64,000 nucleotides of DNA from Bacteroidota bacterium. Lineage in GTDB: Bacteria > Bacteroidota > Bacteroidia > 2-12-FULL-35-15. Below the pieces are notes generated by a model that ran no database searches, was not told the origin of the DNA, and was given only the letters and a program-made list of their open reading frames with translations. Location of the stretch: contig JAJTCJ010000017.1 of the NCBI GenBank assembly GCA_021323165.1, positions 1-64,000 on the forward strand. The letters run 5' to 3'. The position numbers and the translations under genes were made by a program. Shown here in pieces: positions 9,768 through 19,200 of the stretch. Within the stretch, counting starts at the first letter, position 1, and the number at the start of each line of letters is the position of its first letter.

Positions 9768-12767
9768 TTATTGCTTGATTATCTTTTCTGACCGGGTTTC
9801 ATTGTCGGTCCTTATAATTATAATATAAATACCATTGGTATAAGAAGACATATCAATCACTTCTTTTGAAGAGATATTTCCAGATCTCACACACTCACCT
9901 AAAACATTATATATTTCCATAATAATATTTTTCGACTTTGAAGTCTCGGTTACGATGGTGATTAGATTCTGAGTAGGATTCGGAAATATTCTCATCATCT
10001 TTTGTTCTGCACCGGGAATATAATTTACTGATGTAACAAGCGGGACTCCATCAGGATAAAAAGCATATAAACCAGTACCTCCGCCCTGATAAAGATCATT
10101 GTAACCTCCTGTATATACTACATTCTGCGAATTTACTTTAATACTATTATAAGTAACACTGATCAGAGGAGAATTGGTAGAATCATATGCAGTAAAAGTG
10201 TTTCCATCAAACATGAATATTCCATTCTTATGTGCACACCAGACATTATTACTTGTATCAACATCCAATGCAGCTATTCCTTCTGCAGGAATTGCACTGT
10301 TGGTTGAATCAAAATATGTAAACCCTGAAGCAGAATACTTAAGCAAGCCTTTTCCTGTGGCCATCCAGGTATTGCCTGACTTATCATTGACTATTTCAGC
10401 GATACGTTGTCTTCCCCAGTGATACGGAATGCCATAATTTCCGCCTTCGTAATTAACCCATGCTGAACCATTGAAGACGTTAACACCGGAATCCAAAGTT
10501 CCTACCCAGATCTCGTCTGTGATATCATTGTAAGCTACACTGATAGGAATTGCACCTTTAAAACCCGGAGTATTTAACCTGTTATACTGCGCAAAAGTGC
10601 TTCCATTAAACTTATGCACTGAAAGATTCGAAGCTATCCACTTGTTATTAGCTGAATCTACAGCAATATCCTTGGCCGGATTTGGAGTGCTGTAAAATGT
10701 ATTGGGTCCGGGATTGAATTCAATTAATCCTGATTGAAATCCTCCATAAAGCTTATTGGAATTGTCTGTCTTTACAGAATAAACTTCTAATCCTCCGGAA
10801 CCACCGGTTGTATCAAACACCCAGGTGTTGTTTGTTTTTAAGGTAGAGATATCACTTCTTGTACCTATTACAACATCATCGTTAGAATGAATATCAATAT
10901 CAGTAACGTAATTGTAATTTAACTGAAGGTCACTTGTACCTGTATATGTCCCCCAGAATTGCCTGTCATAAGTTGTAACCCCAATTCTTGTAGCTATCCA
11001 GATAAGGTTGTTCTTATCCAGATCAATACGATTCACATAATTATTATTTAAACTCGCGGTTGTATTATAATGATCCCAAACCGCACCTCCGTTTAATCGT
11101 GAAATCCCCAATGCTGTAGGAGATGTGGTATAGCTTATCCAAATATTATCCTGCTTATCACAACGAACCTGCATTACTTCATTCTTCTTAATGGTGGAAT
11201 TTGAAATAGAATAATTAGTCGCTGTTGTTCCGGATAATTTACTGATACCGTCATAAGCCCAGCCTATCCATAAGTTTGCAGCTGAATCCGTTGACAAAGA
11301 ACGCACGTAGCTGTTTGGCAAGGAAGTGTTGGCATAGTTATAAATTTGCCATGTGCTGCCGGTATATTTTGCAACTTTATCTGCACATCCTGCCCATAAC
11401 ATTCCATTTTTATCTGTCGTAACCGCTCCAACGATAGAAGAAGTAAAACCGATAGTCGCTGATGGAGTATTTGTGAAAACACCGGAATTGTATGCAGATA
11501 ATCCTGCACCATGACCTAAATACATAGTATTGGTTGGTTTGTGACAACAGATATCGTAAATGAAATTATTAGGCAAAGTTGAATTAGATGTGCCGAGTAA
11601 TGTAAAAGTAGATCCGTTGTAAATAAGTAAACCAAAATTTGTCCCTACATACAATAGACCATTGGTATCTGTCGCCATGGAAAGCATATTCAGTGAAGCC
11701 GGCAGATTAGAATTAGATGTGGTTATATTCGTAATATTATCAGAACCATCCATCTTTGAGATTCCATAAGGATTTCCGGTTGTACAATATCCCATCCACT
11801 TTACACTGTTCTTTTCATCTACACAAAATGCATCTGCCCTGCTTGATAAAAATGTATATGGTGGATTTAAATAGGTAAAGAAGCCTGCTCCTTTTTCTTT
11901 GTGCAAGGTATTGATTGAACTCATCCACACAAAATCCGAAACTGAATCCAATACAATTTTATACATATAAATGCTGTTCAGAAAAGTGCGTGCTGTGTTT
12001 TTATACAACATTACAAATCCTCCTCCTGTAGCGAGGCAAGGAATATCCTGACTGTTAACAACAAGCGAATTGACCTGGATAACATTACTGATCCTTACCC
12101 ATGAAGCACCGCCAGAATATTCAAATACACCATTCTGACCACCCACTAATAAATTCCCGTTTGATTTTTTTGCAAATTCATGTGCCATCCCCGAAGCAAA
12201 ATTCGCGTTGCTGATCTGCCATGTTGATCCGGTAAGTTTGTACATACCGGTATAAGAAGCAATGAACATATCTCCGTTTGAATATTGAATGATATCTTCG
12301 ATCGGGCCGCCTGCAGGAGAAGAGAACTGATCAAAAGTCGTCCATGAAACTCCATCGAATTTATAAACCGTCTGTATTCCCCCTACCCACATATTATTCA
12401 AATTATCAAAGAAAATACTGCTGGCTGTGAATGGAACATTTGAACCATAAGGCCCGTCCAAAGAAGTAAACTGATCATTTGAAATAGTTACGATACCACG
12501 GCCGGTAGCAATAAATAGCTGCCCGTTATTTTTTTTGATATCGTACACTTTGTTGTGAGGGATAGTAGAATTCGCCTTATTAAATTCCTTTCTAACACCT
12601 GTTGAAATAATATATTTAATAAGACCGCCATCGGTACCAACCCACATTGTATCATTATCTTTTAATAATGCATTTACATTTCTGTCATTGGTATAATTGA
12701 TCCAGTTATTCTGAGAATAACCTATTATAGATATCAGAATAAAACTAATTAAGGAAAGTTTTTTCAT
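9768..12767 (-). CDS. Secreted beta-propeller (two-component-regulator-propeller-like) protein with T9SS type A sorting domain
   Basis: Repeated 'WIGT..GL.KY' type blades; C-term MMRIFPNPTQNLITI...SYTNGIYIIIIRTDNETRSEKIIKQ; start chosen at MKKLSLISF. Confidence 0.85.
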   Translation of the reverse strand: MKKLSLISFILISIIGYSQNNWINYTNDRNVNALLKDNDTMWVGTDGGLIKYIISTGVRKEFNKANSTIPHNKVYDIKKNNGQLFIATGRGIVTISNDQFTSLDGPYGSNVPFTASSIFFDNLNNMWVGGIQTVYKFDGVSWTTFDQFSSPAGGPIEDIIQYSNGDMFIASYTGMYKLTGSTWQISNANFASGMAHEFAKKSNGNLLVGGQNGVFEYSGGASWVRISNVIQVNSLVVNSQDIPCLATGGGFVMLYKNTARTFLNSIYMYKIVLDSVSDFVWMSSINTLHKEKGAGFFTYLNPPYTFLSSRADAFCVDEKNSVKWMGYCTTGNPYGISKMDGSDNITNITTSNSNLPASLNMLSMATDTNGLLYVGTNFGLLIYNGSTFTLLGTSNSTLPNNFIYDICCHKPTNTMYLGHGAGLSAYNSGVFTNTPSATIGFTSSIVGAVTTDKNGMLWAGCADKVAKYTGSTWQIYNYANTSLPNSYVRSLSTDSAANLWIGWAYDGISKLSGTTATNYSISNSTIKKNEVMQVRCDKQDNIWISYTTSPTALGISRLNGGAVWDHYNTTASLNNNYVNRIDLDKNNLIWIATRIGVTTYDRQFWGTYTGTSDLQLNYNYVTDIDIHSNDDVVIGTRSDISTLKTNNTWVFDTTGGSGGLEVYSVKTDNSNKLYGGFQSGLIEFNPGPNTFYSTPNPAKDIAVDSANNKWIASNLSVHKFNGSTFAQYNRLNTPGFKGAIPISVAYNDITDEIWVGTLDSGVNVFNGSAWVNYEGGNYGIPYHWGRQRIAEIVNDKSGNTWMATGKGLLKYSASGFTYFDSTNSAIPAEGIAALDVDTSNNVWCAHKNGIFMFDGNTFTAYDSTNSPLISVTYNSIKVNSQNVVYTGGYNDLYQGGGTGLYAFYPDGVPLVTSVNYIPGAEQKMMRIFPNPTQNLITIVTETSKSKNIIMEIYNVLGECVRSGNISSKEVIDMSSYTNGIYIIIIRTDNETRSEKIIKQ

Positions 12768-12829
12768 GTTGAGGAATTTAAGTCTAAGATAGAACAATTA
12801 TGAAAATACACAAGACTTAGAGGACTAAA

Positions 12830-14050
12830 CTAAAACAAGCTCAGCTGCTCATTTCCCGGAGGCTGTGCTTTTCCAAACACTGTTCTTCCACCGTACTTAT
12901 ATGATTCCGCTCTTTCTTTAGCGATCACTTTATCAAACGCATTTTCATCCGGCTCAAAGCTTTGTTCCATTAACTGAGAAACCATTGTAAGGTTTTTTAT
13001 TGCCTGCTGTTTGTCAGTATTGCCAAGTTTTGCTTTTTGAATAGCGTTGTTCAAAAGCTCGATCGTTTCATCATAAGTATTGACAGGAACAGGAAAGGGA
13101 TGACCGTCTTTTCCTCCATGTGCAAAAGAAAATCTTGCAGGATCCGAGAATCGTGATGGTGTTCCGTGGATCACTTCACTTACCAGAGCAAGAGATTGAA
13201 TTGTACGAGGACCCACACCTTCCAGTAAAAGTAATGATTCAAAATCCCGTAATTCTTTATCATGAGCTAAAGCCAGAACACTTCCAAGTCTCTTCAAGTT
13301 AACATCCTTCGCTCTTACATCATGATGTTTTGGCATTACGATCTTTTGTATTTCCGGCATCATTAAAACAGGATCTTCTTTAACAATTTCAAGCATTGCG
13401 GATTTTGTCTCAGCAGCCTGAATATCTGCAAGATTCAGGATCACGCCCTGATTCTTTCCATAAATGGAAGTATGCGGATTCTCAACAAATGATTTGACCT
13501 GTTCAGAATGCCAGTGATATCTCCTTGCCATTCCGCTGGCATCATTCATGCCCTGCTGAACTACAGCCCATTCTCCTTTGTCGGTGACAATAAATGTATG
13601 AAGATAGATCTGGAAACCATCCTGAATTGCAGTATTATCAACCTTTGCAGTTAATTTACTGGACCTTACCAGGTCGTTGCCGTTTAGACCTGTCCTTTCG
13701 CCAAAGGCAATAAGCTCGGAAGGTGTTTGTCGTGAATATTTTCCTTTTCCTCCGCAGATATAAATTCCGAGTTCTTTGTACTTCGGGTTAACCGCCCTTT
13801 TTAAGGCACCCATCACTGAAGTGGTTATTCCGGATGAATGCCAGTCCATGCCCATTACACAACCCAAAGACTGAAACCAGAAAGGGTCACTTAACCTGCT
13901 TAACACAGCTGACTTGCCATATTCAAGGACTATTGACTCAACGATGGCACCTCCGAGCAAACTCATGCGTTCAGCAAGCCATGGGGGAACTTGGCCATAG
14001 TGAAGAGGCAGATCGGCAGTTCGCCTGTTATTAAAATACAGCTTGGGCAT
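12830..14050 (-). CDS. DUF763-like protein with helix-hairpin-helix-like motif
   Basis: MPKLYFNNRRTADLPLHYGQVPPWLAERM..., GKYSRQTPSEL, LLLLEGVGPRTIQSLALVSEVIHG. Confidence 0.8.
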   Translation of the reverse strand: MPKLYFNNRRTADLPLHYGQVPPWLAERMSLLGGAIVESIVLEYGKSAVLSRLSDPFWFQSLGCVMGMDWHSSGITTSVMGALKRAVNPKYKELGIYICGGKGKYSRQTPSELIAFGERTGLNGNDLVRSSKLTAKVDNTAIQDGFQIYLHTFIVTDKGEWAVVQQGMNDASGMARRYHWHSEQVKSFVENPHTSIYGKNQGVILNLADIQAAETKSAMLEIVKEDPVLMMPEIQKIVMPKHHDVRAKDVNLKRLGSVLALAHDKELRDFESLLLLEGVGPRTIQSLALVSEVIHGTPSRFSDPARFSFAHGGKDGHPFPVPVNTYDETIELLNNAIQKAKLGNTDKQQAIKNLTMVSQLMEQSFEPDENAFDKVIAKERAESYKYGGRTVFGKAQPPGNEQLSLF

Positions 14051-14272
14051 AATCTTAAATTACAAAAAAAACACATTAGAATTTTCACATTTCGACCAAG
14101 TCAAAAGAATATTCTTTATATTCGTCCCTTGACTGTACGAGGCAAATCCAGTATAAGAGATAATTAAGTTAATACAACGAATTTGTTTAACAAACACAGA
14201 TTCGTAATTCGTTAAGATTCGTTATCCGTACCTGGCACAGCCTTTTTAAATTGAATAATTAACCAATAATAT

Positions 14273-14578
14273 ATGATCATGAAAAATTCAGGATTAAAAA
14301 CATTTTTTGCTGCCATTGCTGTTACAACGGCTTGTGTTCCGGATGAAAACGGAGATAACATCGGAAATGATGAGATCACCGAAAACAGAAGTATGGGCAG
14401 CGATTGCAACCCAAACAATGTAATGTGGGACGGATATACTTCTCCTGAAGAAAGAGTTGGTGATGTACCATGTGCTGAAAAGTGTAACAATGGTGATAAG
14501 CATGATGCTCATGGTGAAGGCCATGACAAAGGACATGCTGAAGAACCTAAAGAAGATGCAGGCCACGGACATCACTAG
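14273..14578 (+). CDS. Small His/Asp/Glu-rich exported protein, putative metal binder
   Basis: Hydrophobic N-term ending AVTTAC; C-term HDAHGEGHDKGHAEEPKEDAGHGHH. Confidence 0.6.
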   Translation: MIMKNSGLKTFFAAIAVTTACVPDENGDNIGNDEITENRSMGSDCNPNNVMWDGYTSPEERVGDVPCAEKCNNGDKHDAHGEGHDKGHAEEPKEDAGHGHH

Positions 14579-14596
14579 TCCTGAACATTAATATTT

Positions 14597-14614
14597 GCCG
14601 CAGATTTACAGATT
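14597..14614 (+). repeat. GCCGCAGATTTACAGATT dispersed repeat unit
   Basis: Matches units at 14658-14675, 14707-14724 (inverted) and 16140-16157. Confidence 0.75.
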
Positions 14615-14657
14615 AGAAAATTTTATTGTTTCGAATAAAAATCAACAAATAAAATCC

Positions 14658-14675
14658 AATCTGCAGATCTGCGGC
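14658..14675 (-). repeat. GCCGCAGATCTGCAGATT dispersed repeat unit (inverted)
   Basis: AATCTGCAGATCTGCGGC on + strand. Confidence 0.75.
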
Positions 14676-14706
14676 TATTTTTTCTACCTACAGCTTAAAT
14701 CCTGAT

Positions 14707-14724
14707 AATCTGTAAATCTGCAGC
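14707..14724 (-). repeat. GCTGCAGATTTACAGATT dispersed repeat unit (inverted)
   Basis: AATCTGTAAATCTGCAGC on + strand. Confidence 0.7.
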
Positions 14725-14792
14725 TATAAACCTTTCTACTTCACGGCAGCCAAGCTGCTATGAATTCTTAAACATCTCCCGCCCAAAATTGT

Positions 14793-14800
14793 TATCTTTG
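14793..14800 (+). promoter_or_regulatory. -7 box TATCTTTG upstream of ribBA
   Basis: TAnnTTTG match about 20 nt before ATG. Confidence 0.5.
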
Positions 14801-14819
14801 TATCTCTAATAAATCAAAG

Positions 14820-16037
14820 ATGCAATCAGTATTAAATACCATTGAAGAAGCCATTGCCGACATTAAAGCAGGGAAAGTAATTATAGTTGTTGATGATGAA
14901 GGACGTGAGAACGAAGGCGATTTTTTAACCGCTGCACGTAACGTTACTCCTGAGGTGATCAATTTTATGGCGACTCACGGGCGCGGACTTATCTGCGCTG
15001 CAATCACTGAAGTGCGTTGTGAAGAGCTTGGCCTCGAAATGATGGTCAGCAATAATACAGCTGAACACAGCACTGCATTTACTGTTTCTGTTGATCTTCT
15101 CGGTTATGGATGTACTACAGGAATTTCTGCTTCTGACCGCTCCAAAACAATTCAGGCACTTATCAATCCTAATATTAAACCGGAAGAATTCGGTAAGCCG
15201 GGACATATATTTCCTTTAAAAGCAAAAAACGGTGGCGTTCTTCGCAGAGCAGGACATACTGAAGCAACGATAGATCTTGCACGTATAGCAGGTTTTGAGC
15301 CTGCAGGTGCGCTCGTGGAGATCATGAATGAAGATGGCACCATGGCTCGTTTGCCTCAGTTGCTTGAGATCGCTAAAAAACATGATCTTAAAATAATATC
15401 TATTGAAGATCTTATTGCTTACAGACTGAAGAACGAAAGTATAATCACTAAAGATGTTCAGGTGAAAATGCCAACCGAATGGGGTAATTTTGAACTTGTT
15501 GCTTATCGCCAGACAACCAATGACCAGGAACATCTTGCATTAATAAAAGGAACATGGGAAAAAGATGAACCGGTTTTGGTTCGTGTTCACTCATCTTGTT
15601 TAACAGGCGATATTTTTGGTTCATGCAGATGTGATTGCGGTCATCAACTTCACCGCTCAATGGAAATGATTGAAAAAGCAGGCAAAGGTGTTATTGTATA
15701 TATGAACCAGGAAGGCCGCGGAATAGGACTACTTAATAAATTAAAAGCATACAAACTCCAGGAAGAAGGCCGTGATACTGTAGAAGCGAATGAAGAGCTT
15801 GGATTTAAATCAGATGAGCGCGATTACGGAGTTGGAGCTCAGATCATACGCGACCTTGGGATCACCAAAATAAAACTGATGAGTAATAATCCGAAAAAAC
15901 GTGCGGGATTAATTGGTTACGGATTAGAGATAGTGGAAAATGTTGCTATTGAAATTCAATCGAATGAGCATAATAAATTTTATCTGCAAACAAAACGGGA
16001 TAAGTTAGGGCATTCGATAAAGGTTGATCATAAGTAG
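14820..16037 (+). CDS. ribBA: Bifunctional 3,4-dihydroxy-2-butanone-4-phosphate synthase / GTP cyclohydrolase II
   Basis: [51 protein letters not shown]. Confidence 0.95.
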   Translation: MQSVLNTIEEAIADIKAGKVIIVVDDEGRENEGDFLTAARNVTPEVINFMATHGRGLICAAITEVRCEELGLEMMVSNNTAEHSTAFTVSVDLLGYGCTTGISASDRSKTIQALINPNIKPEEFGKPGHIFPLKAKNGGVLRRAGHTEATIDLARIAGFEPAGALVEIMNEDGTMARLPQLLEIAKKHDLKIISIEDLIAYRLKNESIITKDVQVKMPTEWGNFELVAYRQTTNDQEHLALIKGTWEKDEPVLVRVHSSCLTGDIFGSCRCDCGHQLHRSMEMIEKAGKGVIVYMNQEGRGIGLLNKLKAYKLQEEGRDTVEANEELGFKSDERDYGVGAQIIRDLGITKIKLMSNNPKKRAGLIGYGLEIVENVAIEIQSNEHNKFYLQTKRDKLGHSIKVDHK

Positions 16038-16090
16038 GAGTCGGGAGAGCTTAGTTAATCAAGAGGTTAACCTAATTTCACTTTCGTAGC

Positions 16091-16112
16091 GTCATCCCGT
16101 GCTTGACACGGG
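16091..16112. repeat. Short palindromic intergenic repeat
   Basis: GTCATCCCGTGCTTGACACGGG. Confidence 0.5.
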
Positions 16113-16139
16113 TCTTCATTAATGCTTGCAGAATCTTAA

Positions 16140-16157
16140 GCCGCAGATTCGCAGATT
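16140..16157 (+). repeat. GCCGCAGATTCGCAGATT dispersed repeat unit
   Basis: Same family as 14597-14724. Confidence 0.7.
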
Positions 16158-16214
16158 CTATTTCTAAATATTTAGAGGCAGATTATCACTTCGCGATTTG
16201 ATTAGTAATCTTCT

Positions 16215-19200
16215 TTAATTATCCTGAGGCAATGGATCTGTCTTCGTAGAATTCTGCTTGTTCTTTTTGCGTTCTCTCAGATTTCCTAAGTAACGTTTAT
16301 ATAATTGTCCGATCGTATCAAACTCCTCTCTGTATAAAACCCCTACTCCCTGAGTGTACGGGCCTGCGGTATAGATCTGGTTATTATCGTTTGCCTTATT
16401 GAAAGCCTTGATCCTGAACTTCCCGTCATCAGTGATCTTATAATCCACATTAACATCTCCTACAATGTTGTTTGTATTATTGGTAGTTGCATTGTTATTA
16501 TTGTTCACACCGAGATTACCATCAATACTTAACCGGTCATCGAAAAGCTGGGTTGAAAGCGCGACACCAAGTTCTTCTTTACTGATCTCATCTCCCGGAC
16601 GGTAATTAACACCAATATCAAAATCGTTACTGATCTTACTAAGCATATTACTCAGCTGATTGGATAAAAGCTCACTGGTATTAGCATATGTCGCAGAAGC
16701 AACACCCGGACCTGTTCCGGCACCTGTTAATTGAGGTGGTGTCACAAAGCTATTGAGGATCAGTAAAGAGAAAACCTGCCTGTTCATCTCCGCATCCGTA
16801 TTGATATAACTCATGACCTGCTGACGAATACCGGCATCTACCGTAGGAATATTAATATCAAAATTAATTTCCGGAGACAAAAGATCATCCGTCATTGCAA
16901 GCTTCAGATCTACGGGATAGCGTCTCTTATAGGTGCTGGAAGAGTCCGTAGGGAAAAATGGTTTTAGAGAAGCACGGGCTTTATAAACCGCATTGATATT
17001 AACATCTGCTTTATAAGGAACTCCGCTCCATTTAATCACACTTCCTTTTTCTATATCGAATCTCTTATTAATAATATTCTGAAGCGTGAATAAATAATCT
17101 CCATTCTCTATCACATAATCACCATACATTTTAAACTCACCTCTTGAGCTGATCTGAAGCTTAATATTACCCTCTCCTCTTGCCTTGATAACATCACCCA
17201 CCTTCTGATCAAAGATCAGCTGAACCTCTGCATCCGGAGTTACTTCCAGGTCAAAGTTCAAAGCAAGTCCGCCCAGTTTAACATTATAAATATTCTTATT
17301 AGTGGATACAGAATCCTTTTTAACGAAGGTGATAAAATTATTTTCACTTACTTCAGCAGGACCGGAAAGAGGAATAAAGAGTTTTGTTATTTCTGTTTTA
17401 GAAAGTAAAGAAACCTTGTCTGACTTATCATTCGAGGTGATCTTTTCGGTCTTCACATTAGCATCAATTCTTAATTCATCCTTCACAAAACCAAAGATGT
17501 TTATGATCCCAGTTACATAAGCTTTCCCGTAATACAGGTTATTCTCTGCCTCCGTGGTGTTGAGACACATAAACTTAGTTGCCCTGATATCATAATCCAG
17601 CTGAAAATCTTTGAAATTATCATGGTAAAGTTTTCCGGTGGCAATAGCTTTATTATTATTGATATCATACAACACCATATCTTCTATGCCAAATGAATTA
17701 TTCTCAATGATTATATCATGATTAAAATGATAGGAAGTATTCAGATAACTTACAGTCACCTTTTTTGCATTCACGTTTAATTTCCCCGCAACCAAAGGCT
17801 TTTTAACGGAGCCCTTCAAAGTCATGGCCCCTGAAAACTGTCCTTTAAAGTCAGAACAATAATCCTGGATATAAGGTTCGAAAACTCTCATTTGTATTGC
17901 CTGAAGGTTCACTTCCATATCCAGATTCTCTTCCTGTCTTTTCGGATAATAATAGCCTGAAAATAAAATGTTAGGTATAATTCCTAAAGTAAATGTACCA
18001 TGCAGATACAATGCTTCTTTAGCTTTATCCCATACACTTTCCACATCTCCATCACCAATCTGTTCATCATTCAGAAATAAGGAATTAAAAGTTGTATTGC
18101 TGGTGAAGATCATATTATTATAAGCATCCTGAACACGTGATTGCCCTGTCACTGTTCCTCTTAGTTTAAGTCCCAGAGGTCTGGTGATCACATTCAGATT
18201 AGCGAGATTAAAATTATTGAGGTCCAGCACAACCTGATCCTGCTTATTTTTGGATATTATGCCATTCACAGCAATTGATTGCTTATCATGTTCAAACATC
18301 AGATCGCGAATACTTATCCGTGAAGAATCAACGAGAACCTCATTGGTTTTACTTACATCCCATATAGAGTCTGAAATAACAAACACAGAAGGAAGTATCT
18401 TAAATTGTATCTGCTGATCAGAGTTGAAGCGTAAAAAAGCATTGAGATCTCCTTTATACAATTTCGTTTTCGCCTGATTATCCCATGTTACCTGGAGATT
18501 TACGCTATCATCAAGGGTGCTTGTATTTAATGAAAGATCAGTAAGCCATAAGCTGTCTGTCAGATAAAACCTATCTGAGGTCATTCTTACATCGAGTTCT
18601 TTGAACTTTGTTTCCGCATCAATATTCCAATTCTGTAATACATATCCATATAATTCTAATCTTGAGGAATTGCCTTTTAATGACAAATCACTTAAAGAAG
18701 AATTATAATTTCCGGTGATAGAAGTTCTCGGAGCTATCTTTATTTCAGGCGCAAATAGTCTGGTAACTGCTTCAGTCATTTTGAAAAGAAAACTGTATTC
18801 AAAGATCTGCAGAGGATTGCTCTTGGATTTTGATTTTTTCACATAAGCAGGTAAATAGTTATTCATCAGGTTTTGCAATGACGAAGGAAGCTCAAGAATC
18901 TTAAAGCTTCCTCTTATTCTTGCGTCACAAAAATCAGAGAATAGTTTAATCGATTTAACTCCATTCTCTTCCTCTGAAATAAGATTGAAAACACTAAGCT
19001 TATACACATCATCATTTTCTTTATAAACCGTGTTATCAAAATTGATCTGTCCGATAAGGTTATCAATATTGTTTCCCGTAACATTAATGATCACCTGCGT
19101 TGAAAGATCTGTCTTCTTATCTGTTTTAACAAAATGCAATGCACCAAGATCAGCTTTATTAACTGTTGCAATAAAATCAAGATTCGGGAGCTTTTTAGTA

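Noticed and set aside
9768-12767. Possible DNA tandem repeats / CRISPR-like spacing
   Set aside because: The periodicity is protein-level propeller repeats; nucleotide identity between units is low.
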